Shown here: one piece after another, positions 23,096 through 38,025 of the stretch
How the letters are laid out: the number at the start of each line of letters is the position of its first letter
Position numbering within the stretch: the first letter of the stretch is position 1
DNA from: Moniliophthora roreri
Taxonomy: Eukaryota > Basidiomycota > Agaricomycetes > Agaricales > Marasmiaceae
Reading direction: 5' to 3'
Assembly (NCBI GenBank): GCA_001466705.2
Contig: LATX02000199.1
Location: forward strand, 248,001-312,000
DNA length: 64,000 nucleotides
The notes under the pieces: generated by a model
The model's input: only the letters and a program-made list of their open reading frames with translations
Databases searched by the model: none
Told to the model about the DNA's origin: nothing
Position numbers and translations under genes: made by a program

Positions 23096-23796
23096 GGTTC
23101 AAAGTCGTGTAGGTTGATGAGTCTGTCTACGATGGTGGAAACGGTTCCTTATATATATGTTTCCAAAAGTCTCCTGATTAATGACCCTAACAAGGGATTT
23201 AACCGGGGTGATCAGTGAACATACGATTTGAAAGCCAACCATCCGGGCGTTGTAACTATCGGCGACGAGGTGACGTGTTCGGTCAGCGGCAATTGTACAT
23301 GTCCTTCCGTGAATGTAAGCGAGATAGAGGACTATGGGTATAAGCATCAGTGCCGTTAAGCGCCCTCTGCTAAACCAACTGGTTTCGAGACTGCGCGGCA
23401 GCAAAAGTCCATGTTGATCATGAACGTTGAATTGTCTTGTCCATGCGCAGGATTCGAGGCAATAGAAATGCTGCGTATTTCCGTCAAGTCTGAAATACTT
23501 ACCGTGTTCAACGATCTATTCCTCTTGTAATGCAGCTGACGTGATTGCTGAGAGGTATAACAGGTCGCCGTGATGATTGGTGATAATCCTGAGTAGTCAA
23601 GGCACAGTTGCCCGTTTTCCCCAGTGATGACCGAAACTGTTGACATAAGGTCCTGATCGACAACGTTTGCTGATGATTAGTTCAGGCCGAACGTGTTCAG
23701 ATGTATTAACATCTGTTGTCACATTTAGTCATTCATGCATTATAGAAGTCGAATGAAGTACGAGTTCTCAACAAAAACCCTTGGAGCTCTCAGTCA
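23096..23796. other. Promoter region of the glycosyltransferase and 3' end of the transporter gene
   Basis: Apart from the TATA element at 23149 no gene-like signal is visible. Minus-strand frames at 23404-23099 and 23646-23356 show no family motif. Confidence 0.5.
23149..23159 (-). promoter_or_regulatory. TATA-like element of the glycosyltransferase gene
   Basis: CATATATATAAG on the minus strand, about 55-65 nt upstream of the ATG at 23095. Confidence 0.4.
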
Positions 23797-25975
23797 TCAC
23801 CTGTTCAAATCGCTCCTTGCCCTCATCTCTGCACCCTTGTAGTATATCCACACAGGAAACGGGATGCCCAGTAAAATCGCCAAACCTGGTTATACCGCGT
23901 TAACTTGTGTAATAATCGGGAAGTAAGGCTTTCAAGCTTACCACCCAAGAACGAATTACCGCCCCCGATTCCCATCGCTTCAAACATCTGTGCACCGAAC
24001 AATGGAAAGGCAAAACCTAGTATGGAACGGAAAACCTTATTGGGGCACGAGGTCAGCGAGACCGAGTATGCAGATAAAGTGGAAAACATACAGACGCCGC
24101 AGCCAGTGCCGACGCTGCATATGTGAATGCATCAACCAAGTATAATTGTATGGGAAGACTGTCGAATCAAGTCTCAGTGTTTATTCATGGATGTGAAGGA
24201 AATGACAAACTAGGCGCAGTTCATCCCAAATGCAAATATCCCTGAACCAATGATAGGCATTATCCAATGCGCCTTCGTAGCTGCTGACCAACCATACCAA
24301 CTAAGCAAGACATCGGCAATGGGAAGACACGAGGAAGAAAAGCAAACTCACAACAATCCGACAGGAACAAATAGCGACCCAAAGAACAGCGCTGGTATCC
24401 GCATTTCCGGCGTCCCCTTGCCGTTATTCTTCTGCGCAAGCTAGTATGGCTGCAATTCAGTCATGTTTGCCGACAGGTCAGGGTCAAAAACATACGTACA
24501 TAGTGGTATATTTGATCGGTAAACCTTGCACTTGCAAATGTTGCGATGATGAATCCAATGCCAAGACCGAGGTAGGTGAGGCCTCCAGCGCCAGTATCGA
24601 AGCCATAGGTTTCGGAAAACAAAGCTACGGCCTCTTTTCAGCTAAGAATACATTACCAAAGAGAGGAACGTACATGCAAAGGTCGCGAACATGAGATAGT
24701 ATATGCCTTGGGAGGTTACGGCATCAGCGAACGATATAAACTATAATGTGCTATACTCACCATACAAACTAACCGGGTGGTAGTCAGTACAACAAATCGA
24801 GGGTTCAGATCGATAAGAACTTACAATGCCATATACAAACTCAAGATGAAGCATATGAAGCTTCTGCAAAGTAACATGACGGGCCTCGAAAGGTTGATCC
24901 AGAGGTATTGCCATCTGCTTATCGTGCCCAGCGGCGTTACACTCGCTTTCAAGCTCTCCACGTCTTGCTTAGCAGGTTGCTTCTTGGCCTTCCTCATCCG
25001 AATAATTGGAGCGTATGTCTCCCGAAGTAGAGGTAATCCTACTAGACTGGCAAGTCCGCAGGCCGCTGCCAAGGTCAGGTATCATAAATGGTGAATCATA
25101 GCTCACAGGGCGTTACACGTACCAGCAATCGTGATAAACACCCATTTAACTCCCGCAGATTGTGCGATATACCCACCCGCAATGGGCCCCACAGCAGGTC
25201 CTGGTAAGCACAAGCCAAAAGCAGTATGTTATTTCGCGTTTTTGCTTTTGTCCAGAAAACTTTTTCATACCCAAGAGGGGACCAATGGTGTACAATGCCA
25301 TCGCAGACGCGCGATCTCTCTCAGAGAAGAGATCGCCAACGGTGCCCCCTCCGCATGCGATGGGAGCAGCACCACTAAAGCCGCTAAGAAATCGGAAGGC
25401 GATGAGAACTCCGGCTGATGGTGAAAATGCGCATCCCAAGCTGAACGCGATCGAAAATACGTTGGCGATATGAAAGACCTGATTCATACTGTCAGTGATA
25501 GCAAAGAAACTAAATTTGAATGGCGTACCCATGTCCTTCCGTACATCTCAGAAAGTGGGGCCAAGAAGAGCGGCTGTCTCTTGGTCAGTACTTGCAAAAC
25601 CGGGAGAAAAACTGACTCACGCCTATGGCAAAAGACAGTAAGAATACGCTGAGCGTTAATGCGAGAGTGGTTTGGGAGGTGATAGCGTATTTGTTTGCGA
25701 TATCCGGTAGACCTGGCGCCATCATGGAGCTTCCAAGTGGTGGTATGAGCGTGTATAGCGACACCTGTTTCTGGTCAGTATCTGAGAATGCTCTTGATAG
25801 AAAAGCAACTCACTACGAAAACTGCCGTCCATTTCCTCTTTGCTGTCCAATTCCTAGCATTATCTGGATCCAAATCCCAGTCATAATCGTCATCACGTCG
25901 TTCCTTTTCGTCTGAATTTCCTGGTATGTTTGGCGATGCGTCCATGGTCTTGGTATTTTCATCGCGATGGGACAT
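23797..25975 (-). CDS. MFS transporter, DHA1-type exporter
   Basis: A many-exon gene; the first are 25975-25814, 25764-25621, 25573-25529 and 25478-25271, and the last ends at 23797. The start MSHRDENTKTMDASPN leads to WDLDPDNARNWTAKRKW, the cytoplasmic motif that opens fungal drug:H+ antiporter-1 proteins. Motif A reads LAPLSEMYGRTWV after helix 2, and helix 4 carries FRFLSGFSGAAPIACGGGTV. The second half, with FGAQMFEAMGIGGGNSF and a charged C-terminus, gives the expected 12 helices. Relatives export azoles, toxins and secondary metabolites by proton antiport at the plasma membrane. It is co-oriented with the glycosyltransferase, with its start 2.4 kb from the divergent monooxygenase. Substrate cannot be read from sequence. 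Later exon boundaries were only partly resolved. Confidence 0.85.
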
Positions 25976-28388
<2,413 letters not shown>

Positions 28389-30255
28389 ATGTCTTCCCCA
28401 GCCAACGATCCTCTTGGAAATCTTGACGTCCTCGTAGTGGGCGCTGGGTTTGGTGGTATATACCAACTCGTGCAGTACCGCAAATTAGGTTTCAACGTTA
28501 AAGCATTTGAAGCCGGCAACGACCTGGGTGGCATATGGTACTGGAATTGCTACCCTGGAGCACGGACAGATACAGGTTAAGTCTCTGATATCTCACGAGC
28601 TTTGCCTGCCTATTTACCGCAAAACACAGAGGCCCCTCTCTATGAGTTTGCTTTTGAAGAGTTGTGGAAAGATTGGAACTGGACGGAACGGTTCCCTGGA
28701 GTTGCGGAGCTTCGGTCATACTTTCAATACGTCGAGCAGAAATGGGATGTGAAAAAGGACGTCTACTTCAATAACAGGGTGGTTGGTGCCACATGGCTCA
28801 CAGAGAATCACCGCTGGCGCGTCACGACAGACAACGGTCTTGTCGCATATCCCAGATTTCTCTCTCTCTGTATGGGCTTCGCGGCCATCCCGTATATCCC
28901 CCCATTCAAAGGGCTGGATACCTTTAAAGGGCTCTGTCATCACACTTCAAAGTGGCCTCAACATGGACTAGATGTAACTGGAAAACGAGTTGGTGTCATT
29001 GGGACGGGAGCCAGCGGTGTCCAAGTTATTCAAGAGATTGGACCCCAGGTCGGACATCTTACTGTGTTCCAACGCACGCCGAACATGTCATTGCCCATGT
29101 CGCAGCGCAAAATGGACGGCGACACTCAAAGGAGGCTGAAAAGCTCCGTTTATCCGACTATATATCGAAGGCGAATTCAAACTTGGAGTACGTGATCGTG
29201 TTGTCGCCTTTATCGAGGACTCATTCGCTTTTTACCTTTCTCCAGCGGGAACAACCTGGGGCGCTTACCCCAAAGAGTTCTTCTCCGTGTCGCCAGAAGA
29301 ACGTCGGTTACACCTAGAGGATGTCTTTTATCGTGGCAGCTTTAGGTTCCTAGGGGAGAATTTTATAGACGCGTTCACCAATCAAGCGGCGAATGACGAA
29401 GTATACGAGTTTTGGAAGGAGAAAGTGAGGGCAAGGGTTAAAGATCCTGATCGTCAAGAGATCCTCGCTCCAACCATTCCTCCACATCCAATTGGCACCA
29501 AACGCCCATCCTTGGAGTCGACCTACTTCGAGGTCTTTAATCAGCCTAACGTTGATCTGATAGACTTGAACAAGAATGCCATATCAGAAATCACGCCTGA
29601 CGGAATCCGGACGGAAGACGGAGTTCACCATCAACTTGACGTGCTGATCCTTGCGACTGGGTTCGACAGTTTGACGGTAATCGCCTGGTCCATTTTCTTC
29701 CACATTAACATGCTAAATAAAAGTTAGGGTGGCTTCACCAACATCGACATGCGTGGTGTGGACGGAAAGACTATCGCAGAGAGTTGGAGGGGCGGAGTGC
29801 ATACCAACCTGGGTATGACAGTATCAAATTTTCCGAACATGTTCTTCGTGTATGGTCCTCACGGGCCAACATCATTCTGCAATGGCCCAAGCTGTGCCGT
29901 AAGTTCTCTTCCTCAGCGCATAATCAAACAAGAATGCTGAACTGATTATTCTTCGTCATAGGAATTTCAAGGAAACTGGATAATTGACTGCATCCAGTAC
30001 ATGAAGAGTAACCACTTCACCTGTATTGAGGCGACGCAGGAAGCCGAACAGAGTTGGAACGCACTGGTCGACAAATGCTACGCCCGAGGGCTTTTCTACA
30101 AGGCAAAGTCATGGTACAATGGCGGTAATATCCCGGGAAAGGTCGTTCAACCTTTGTTTTTTGCGGGGGGCTTACCTACCTTTCTGAGGATCTGTCGAGA
30201 GAAGGCAGAGGCAGGCTATGAAGGGTTCAAGCTCAGTTCTCTGGATAAATCCTAA
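28389..30255 (+). CDS. Flavin-dependent monooxygenase, Baeyer-Villiger type
   Basis: Five exons (28389-28575, 28630-29187, 29246-29676, 29728-29898, 29962-30255) encode about 546 residues. The N-terminal FAD site is VLVVGAGFGGIYQLVQYR (GxGxxG, residues 14-31), followed by the GGIWYWNCYPGARTDT segment typical of class B flavoprotein monooxygenases. The fingerprint FKGLCHHTSKWP fits FxGxxxHxxxW[PD] exactly. The NADPH site is VGVIGTGASGVQVIQEIG, and ILATGFDSLTGGF lies in the C-terminal part. Family members insert oxygen next to a ketone to make esters or lactones, using NADPH and O2. Length matches cyclohexanone-monooxygenase-like enzymes. No signal peptide. The exon 2/3 join (56-60 nt intron ending ttctccag) removes a segment that would otherwise stay open, so that boundary is slightly less certain. 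Confidence 0.88.
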
Positions 30256-31549
30256 TGTTAACGCTCCATCCCATTGACTAGAAAATACAGTGTAAATGGT
30301 GTATCTAGTTGGTTACTATGAAAGACCCGTGGTTCCAGTAAATAAAGCACCAAGCCTACATACAATATATAAAACAATCAACCAAAATTGCATTCCTATT
30401 CATGGCGAATTCTGATCCGAGTCGAACTGTTTCGCGTCACTATGTTGCTGTCAGTAAAAAAGCTCGAGGTAAGGAACAAGAAACATGCATTTCGTTAATA
30501 GCCAGTCTGCTAGAACTCTCGTAACTTCTTCATCTATATAAATAGCAGTGTGTTACATCTCTGGAAAACACGATCAGTGAATCAAGGAGATAAGCTAATG
30601 CGACACTGATCCTTGCGGATGTCTTCCAAACTAAAATCGGGGCAGGACCGCGGTGTGCTGCGTGATCAGGTTCGTTCGCAACTTCGCATTGCCATTTCGG
30701 TTGGATATTACATGATACCAATGAAAGGCTACACCGGTGAAACAATCCTTGGTGTATTTGGTGTAGTGGATGGTATCTCTGGTGATGAGCATCTCAAGTG
30801 CGGAACATATCCATGTCGGGATAGTAATGCATCCGAAGAGATGACCATACTGGCTCATGGCGTTGAGTGCACCGTGGTACTGTCCCTAACCCTTTCATTG
30901 ACGTTGTAATAGGTCAAATGGACGTCATACGGAGACATGTGCACGATATCAAATGTGACTGGGAGCACCCAAGACTCTCTGGCCTGTGCCATAACTTGTA
31001 AGAAGTTACTGCTGGTAATCAAAGTTAGTTGCTCGCGGGCGCAACCTCCTCTGCCAATGATTTGCTCGCACGTGCCAGGGACGGCGAAAACGAAGAAAAA
31101 GTTCTTCATCGGCCATTATGAATTGATATCACCGAAGCTGAAGCAGCGCGTACTGGTTGATTAGATGCAAGGCGTTGGGGTGGTGGAAATCTACCTGAGA
31201 CAACTCTGCGTCCGCGAGGAGTCTCAGAAATAGGGCCATGGATTGTTTGCATAGGGCAAGGTCGATTCGGAAGGTGGTTCGCGGACTTCGAGCATTTGAG
31301 GACAAAAGGTGGCACCTTTGAGCGAACGTAGGTATTCCATTAATAAGAACCATCTCGATTGCACATATCGGACCACATCAGCTACAAAACCGCTCTGAAC
31401 GTCGCACAACATGCTTTTTAGGTGCCATACATCCGATGTCCTATGGTCTTCGTAGAGACTTGACCAATCCCTGGATGCTAGTTCTATCCGACACTGAAGT
31501 TCCTGACCGAAGATTCATTCAGAAAGGATGCGTCCGGTTGATGTCTGGC
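30256..31549. other. Gap with possible decayed coding fragments
   Basis: Minus-strand frames at 31412-31106, 31109-30855 and 30858-30631 succeed one another and read protein-like in places (FDIVHMSPYDVHLTYYNVN, CITIPTWICSALEMLITR). They are broken by stops without good splice sites. This may be a degraded gene; I cannot assign a family. Confidence 0.35.
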
Positions 31550-32006
31550 CTAATATCTGATTGGTGGTAACGGCTCCGCACGTATGGTCGAAAGATCGAC
31601 TGCTTGGTCTACAGACTCATCAATTTCGCCAATGAGGATGCTGAAACAAAGAAAAGCAATTAGCGAAAAATGAGCGAAAAACGACAGCATGACAAACGCA
31701 CATCATATCGCCCTTGACCAAGTAAAGTCCCAGCGGTATTTCTTCAACACCTTCATCCATGCTGTACACCCTTTCCTTCGAGTCCGACAGCACGACGTTT
31801 GATTTTTGGTCATAACCTGCCATTATACCCTGCGAAGAAAAGTCAAACAAGGAACCAGGAAATTGATAATAAATGCTTGCCACAATCGACCGTCCATCTT
31901 GCAAAACAAGGAAGACGCGCCCTATAAAGCGGTGAAAGCACGTCAGGAAACTGGAATGTAGAAGGTTGCCCGACTCACTGTCGACGTAGCCCTGAAGGCT
32001 CGACAT
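31550..32006 (-). CDS. LSM8: U6 snRNA-associated Sm-like protein LSm8
   Basis: Four exons (32006-31979, 31921-31881, 31829-31702, 31640-31550) encode 95 residues, the normal size for Lsm8. The Sm1 motif reads RRVFLVLQDGRSIVGIMAGY followed by DQKSNVVL, and Sm2 includes LGLYLVKGDMIILIGEIDE. The conserved ERVYS and GVEEIPLGLY stretches separate Lsm8 from other Lsm paralogues. Lsm8 is the subunit that defines the nuclear Lsm2-8 ring, which binds the 3' oligo-U tail of U6 snRNA and is needed for splicing. The second intron (31880-31830) starts with GC, not GT; keeping the conserved I-V-G junction requires it. It lies 216 bp downstream of the Argonaute stop on the same strand. Confidence 0.88.
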
Positions 32007-32222
32007 GGGAGAACGTTTGAGAGACGGTCACGGTCCACAAAACCGTGAGCACGTGAAATGACCTTTTAGTCGACTGACACTGACAGCCCACGAGGTTCGA
32101 CGACGTCAAGTAATACGAGTACGACTAGATTATACAGGCAACATTGGCAGAGTACAGAGAATACATATTACAAACAACATTAAGAAATTATGATTCTGGT
32201 TCCAGTCCATACCGATCCCGAG

Positions 32223-35200
32223 TCACAGATAATACATAGTGTCCTTCAACTGCGGCCCAGCCACACCTCTATTCCATGATTGAGCGGCTTCATTGAACAC
32301 TTGCTGTTCGGCGTTTGAACTGGGAAGAATATTATTAGAGAATGACGTAGAGAGCATCTTATAAAAACGGGAAATTTACCTGGACGTATTCACATTCGTG
32401 CCGCCCTGCAGCAACTTGTGGATATAACAACGGCCCCGTTCACATGCTAAGTCAGCATAATAGGCAGGCGAAACCAAGCTGACGGCTTTCGTCGCCCGCG
32501 AGAACATGTAGCTCACATCGTTGGTGAGCTTTTGCAACTTGTCAGCGCTGAGTTTCATATCGTCATGAACAACGTAGTAATGGGTTGGTTTAGTGGTGCC
32601 TTGCAGACCACCGTGAGCTGCGAATGCTATTAGAGAATGATATCGGAAGCAACCTGTAGGAGACTGACCTTGAAGGAAGAAGTCAAAGTTGTACACCGCG
32701 GTCACACCTCGATCGACGACGGTTCCAGCCTTGGGGTTTCCCTTATCGTCGGCATTCTGAGCGTCGGTCGGATAGAAGCGGGTATGGTGCCGCTTTCCGC
32801 AAATAACGATGGTAAGAAGAGGATTGTAGCGTGCTCCAGGTCTATCGTACTTTGAAAACGCAGAACGGATAGCCGGGAGTTCTTCATCCACCACGATTTG
32901 GAATTGACCCTAAGAAAGAGAAACGACAGGTCAGGTCCGGCTTAGACGTATAAGGTGCTTGGACCATACCTCAGACACACCGTCGCGGTAGACTAGAACT
33001 CGCTGGGGCGGCTGGCCATTTCGGGATGCAAACAACTGGACCCGTTCGTAGATCATCTTGGCAAGATTGGTGACCATCTAAACTTGTACTGTCAGCTCCG
33101 TGTTCACGCGATAACGAAACACGCACCTCCTTCTTAGATTCCTGTAACTCCATGCTCGCTGGATATTGAGCAAAGTGCTGATCGATACTGGCCACTACTG
33201 CCGCGATCGAAGGAGTACCTTTCACGCTACCAGGTCCAGGGTGCGTGACATCGATACCGACCAGCATAGTGGACGCCTCCTTGAGCCAAGACATGCTTGC
33301 TGGGTCTAATCCGTGACTAAGGCATGCTGGTTAGAAAATGAAGTGGACTTGACGAACTTGGGCTTACTTGACACCTCCACACTTCATGTTGACTTTCAAA
33401 GCGACGTTAGCAAAGTATTGGAGCTGGCCTATCCAATTTAATATTCAGATAGACGTATAGAATCAGGGATGAAGAACAGACCTTTCTCTTTGCGGATCTT
33501 TGCAGAATGGACACAGACAGTGGGAACGTCCAAGTAAACGTCGCACAAGTGTTTGAGGCCGGAATAGACGTGTTTATCCCCATTGGATAATATGACAAAT
33601 AGGAAAGAGGGCTTTTGCGAAAGAGACTTGACGACCTTCTGGATCTCGGCGATTGCTGCTGCCCTTGTAGGATCGTTCGGTCTTTTAGGAGGAAGATTGG
33701 CAACGACGATGTTTTTAGGCATTTCCGGGACATTCATACCGCTGGTCTTGCACATGTTCACGAAGCCTTCGATAGTCTTTCTGAGTTCTGGATCCCTGTT
33801 GTCCTGAAACTCGTCACGGTTGTTGTCCTTGATGAGAAGGACAGCCCATGATCGAAGAGTCCCACCCCTTGCAAACTTGACGCTTCGCAGGTTCCATGAA
33901 GCACGATCGTCCACCTGCGGGGTTCCACGGCCATAAACAATCCCAGGAGGGGGCAGAATGCGCCCCGGAACGACGGCCATCTGCTTGCCTACCTGGACTC
34001 CGAATGCCTTCATGACCGGACTAGCTTCGATAAAGCCAAGGTTGTTCAAACCTGCACCCATGATCTCTGCTCCGTTTACGTTGGGCGGTCTGGCAGCTAC
34101 CCTGATCATCGCGGCCGTGTGTTCATCTTGCAACTTGCCTTTAAAAGGCTGGTTGGGAAGGATCTCGCATACTTCGGCGGGAAGAAGATTCGACTTTTGA
34201 CCTCCGACGTCTACCAAGGGTCTATCGGCATAGCGCAAGGTGATTCTGTATTCTAGGATATTCATCAATGATCAACAGGTGCACAAAGGTAGTATCGACA
34301 TTACTTCTCTTGAAATACTCTTCAACGGTGACCTCACTGCCAAATTCCTCGCAGTAAAACCTGTGCTCTCGAGCACTGAGGTTACTCATGCCCTTGATCG
34401 TCTTCTTGTATCCGAGATGGGTGGTCCTGACCCTCACACCTTTCAAGAAAGCATTCGGACGTGCGCCGAAGCTGGCGTTCATAAACTCGGTTAGACCATC
34501 CGCAAGATTAACGGGTTTATAGAATGCAGTGGTGCACACTAAAACGACGTTAGCTCGAATTGAGACTCGGAAGAAGTGCATCATACCGTTGACGTTGACC
34601 ATAAGCTGGTTATGGGTAGGTCGCACCGACGAGTAGAAGCCTCGGAACGCTTCAAGGCCACCGCCCAAATCTGTTGCTTGCATGACTGTAGGGAAGAAGA
34701 ATCGGTTCCTGCCGACCATAACACCACCTCCTGTTGACCTGGTAGGGTGTGCAGCGAGGATCAAGTTCAAAGCGGAAAGTATGGGCATGATATCGTAATC
34801 CTTGTACTGTGGTTGACCTCGAACATATCTTCACAAACTACAAGTAAGCACAAACACAGATAGGTAGCGAGAAAGTGGAGACATACTGCTCTAATGCGGA
34901 CGTGTCTATCGGTTGGATAAACTTGATTGCAAGTGTATATTCCTTGCCGCTCGGTCCCTCGCCTTCGTCAGAATACGGTACGCGAATTGTGAGAGGCTGC
35001 TTCAGCTGCTTTGCAGCAACAAGCTTTGCAGAATGATCATGGGCTACAATTCCTTTCAATCCAGCAGCTGCCCAGTCGTTGGTCTGTTCTGCGAGCTGGA
35101 AGATGCGCCGTTTGACGCGCCGGTTCGCAGTTCCAGCTACGGGGGTAATGGAAATGTCGTATTCGTACAGCGGGCCTTTTGGAACTCGCACTGGGAAGAA

Positions 35201-35591
35201 ATTCGTTCGAAGAGTAATCTGTTGGCCCTTACTACCGAAATCAGGACGCAAAGGGATTTCATCGCCCTTAAGTCTCATGGTCTTGAGCGAAGCGACTAGT
35301 GCATCCTCGGACTTGTCAGTGAGTCGAGCATCCAGCTGTGGTGGGCCGCTCCCAGATGGTGTGAATACACTGATGAATTCTAAGTGCGCGAAAATGTGAT
35401 CGATGATATAAAACGTACCCGCCACGTTCCTGAGGCTGGAATCCACCACCGCCACCTCTGCCTCTCGACGGGCTGGAGCCACGTCCTCTATCTCCACCTC
35501 TGAAGCCGCCTCTGTCACCTCCTCGAAAACCGCCCCTATCGCCTCCGCCCCTGTAACCGCCTCGTCCACGTCCGTCACCGCGATTGCTCAT
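32223..35591 (-). CDS. Argonaute (RNA interference effector)
   Basis: The N-terminus is an RG/RGG-rich region (about 58 residues, GGYRGGGDRGGFRGGDRG) encoded by exon 35591-35419. Exon 35369-34887 follows and later exons reach 32223. Domains in order: Argonaute N, linker (GGGVMVGRNRFFFP), PAZ (around ADGLTEFMNASF to YGFQ-like CEEFGSEVTVEEYF), linker 2/Mid (KNIVVANLPPKRPND) and PIWI. PIWI catalytic positions are visible: Asp in VGIDVTHPGPGS, Asp in VLVYRDGVSEGQF, and a third acidic residue in SPAYYADLACERGR where animal slicers have His. GKRHHTRFYP and the C-terminal DTMYYL are diagnostic. The protein loads small RNAs and silences matching transcripts. The triad Asp-Asp-Asp is compatible with slicing, as known for some plant Argonautes. 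RG repeats are usual arginine-methylation and Tudor-binding sites. The gene looks intact. Confidence 0.9.
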
Positions 35592-35930
35592 CCTGTCAAG
35601 CAGTATTGGGTGAAAGGGCTTGGTGGAAACGTGATACTGTACAACGCGTCGAGCGACAGAGACTATCTCGCAGGAATTATGGAATGAGATGAAAGAGTTC
35701 GATAGTAGGAGTTGAGCTTCAACCTGCCAACAGCGGTCAATATGATGGCAGTGTGAAGTCTAGATCCAACAATATGACGGCCTTTTAAGGTTCACGGCAA
35801 ACGCCGATCTGGACCCGGACAACACCCAGTGCCCAGGTATGACTCCAGTCTCCTACCGCACCACACAACCTAATCGCACATAGAGCTCAAGCTCTCAAGA
35901 TTGATAATTATGATGTTGTACATCTTCTAT

Positions 35931-37446
35931 CTAAATTGGATATCCCATTCTTCTTATGATTTGATTTTGAACGATAAGTAGAAGGGCATATAAAGTCTCG
36001 ATCCTCTGCGACACGAGCGGATCAGTGCAAGCAAGCTGCAAAAGTATGAAACCAACTCACAGGAACGTTAATATTCCTCTCTTTGGCCATTCTCACCACT
36101 TCCCCAAAGATAACCTCTACTTCGATTGGCTGACCTCTCTGGGCATCGAGGAGCATACTAGGCTTATGAACACTCAGCGGGGAGATATGGATTCGCTTCG
36201 TGTTCTCAATAGTGTTGCGAACATGACTAGACGGAAGTCCTTCCTCGTTATCGGGGAAGCCCAACTCTCGACCTGACGATTACAGTAAGTACTAAGCATG
36301 GGGAATTGAAATATCCCAGTTGCCTCCTTACCAAGGGTAATCAGTTCTTGAAGAACAGCTTCTATAGTTGGTATGGTGTATTGGTTGATGAGTTCCGCCG
36401 TTTTGGGCGACACGTAGGGCGAGTATGTGACTGTATCGTCTGGTGCAGGTCGAAATATCGCTGGGAGTGTGTAGCTGAAGCAATGTGAGCGTCAATAGAA
36501 AAGAATATCATGCCAGGTAGGAAGACCTACTTGGTCAATGTAGAGAATGAGGAGAACGCGACATTCCAGAAATTCTTTGCAAATTTGACCCGTTGAATCT
36601 CCGGTACGACCTTGACGGTGCTACCTCCGGCTTCGAAGACGGTTGCAATGCCATTCAGGACATCACTCTCTTCAGGACTATTTGTGGTGGTTGTGTAATC
36701 ATTTGGTCGATATATCCCAAGGGTTGGTCGGTCCTGAAGGATTTGATTAGATTCGAGAATAAGGAGCCGGCACACCACGCACGAAATCGTTGTGCTCGAC
36801 CACATCGGGTGCGAGTAAATTGGTTCCGATGTATAATGAAGTGCCAATAACTTTGGGTTCGCCTTGCCCAAGCTTCTTGATAGCCTTGTAAAGGTCTACC
36901 TCCACGTTCAATCCATTCTGTAGAACGACATATGCAGGTTGTTGAAATCGATCCACATAGGGCGAAGAGAGGAGCGGTGCGAGGATATCGGGTGTCTTGA
37001 TGAGGTCCGGTACGGCTTTTGTAGTGAGGACCACATAATCATAGCCTTGATCAGCTGCACTGGCGACAGAGTTACACACTGTAATTCAAGATTTAGCATA
37101 AGTGTGATTGACGGCGAGATGTCCTTTACACCTATCAGGCTTCCACCCAGATATATCGCCGTATTTCTTACTCTTGAAATGTATTCCGTTTCCTTCAAAT
37201 GCGTAAGGTCGACATTCAAAAGAAGGCGGCGAAGAATCACCTACTGTTCACCACATCAAAGTTACTTCTGGCCACTGCGGTCACTCTTGCAAGTCCACTG
37301 CGCTTGATGATGAGCGAATCTTTTCAGCTACCGTCAGTGTGAGTCACGGTGAAGTTGAACCGAAAGGGAGGTTTCTGCAGCTCACAAATCGCGCCAACAG
37401 CACCGAATCCCACCAGTAAGACTTCCTTCATCGGTTCCGTGGCCAT
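35931..37446 (-). CDS. 2-dehydropantoate 2-reductase (ketopantoate reductase)
   Basis: The start MATEPMKEVLLVGFGAVGAI contains the Rossmann GxGxxG. An intron joins it to YSLIIKRSGLARVTAVARSN, then NGIHFKSKKYGDISGWKPDR and YDYVVLTTKAVPDLI with the catalytic-region lysine. VLQNGLNVE is the NADPH-loop signature. The C-terminal ApbA domain includes SMLLDAQRGQPIEVEVIFGE (Asp-Arg/Gly-Glu active-site region) and a last exon 36005-35931 ending RIETLYALLLIVQNQIIRR. The enzyme reduces ketopantoate to pantoate with NADPH in pantothenate/CoA synthesis; many fungal paralogues have unknown oxo-acid substrates. At least six exons with introns of about 50-65 nt. Cytosolic, no targeting signal seen. Confidence 0.85.
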
Positions 37447-38025
37447 TTAAAGCGACAATGTTGAGAAAACTTGGATAACTCAAGTTCGCAATGTCAATAT
37501 TATCATATTATCTGATGCCGAGCTCCTCACGTGCTTTTTCCCATCCTGCCAACTGACCGAAGTTAGCGCATTTGTCAATGGCCCTGAAGCCAAGATTTAT
37601 TGCTAGTGGCTTCATTTGATCCAAAGCCATATTATGAGTCCTGATTTGAAGCAGCGTCACCAGAAGGTGAGCCTGGAGGCTGGGGCTCTACGCGCGTCGC
37701 GTCCTCCTGGGAGAACGTGACTGTAACGCGTAGCCGAATGTCACACCTAGTCACAAGGCACAAGTCCTAAATGTGATGTTCGGAGAAGGTCCCTCACCTC
37801 GCTGAGAGTCCCCTCGGTCAATCTCAGTCGAATTACTCCTCATATCCCTTGACTTTGGTCAAATACCGTCGCTGTTAGTGCCTCAAATCTTCCTCGTATC
37901 ACAATTTGCTAAAACGTATGATTTTACCGATTTAGCCTTTCTTATCACCTCACTTCGACCCTTCACCTTACTTCGGCTTTTTCACCTCTACCACCACCAC
38001 CGTCGACATCTTCTGCTGTTCTGCC

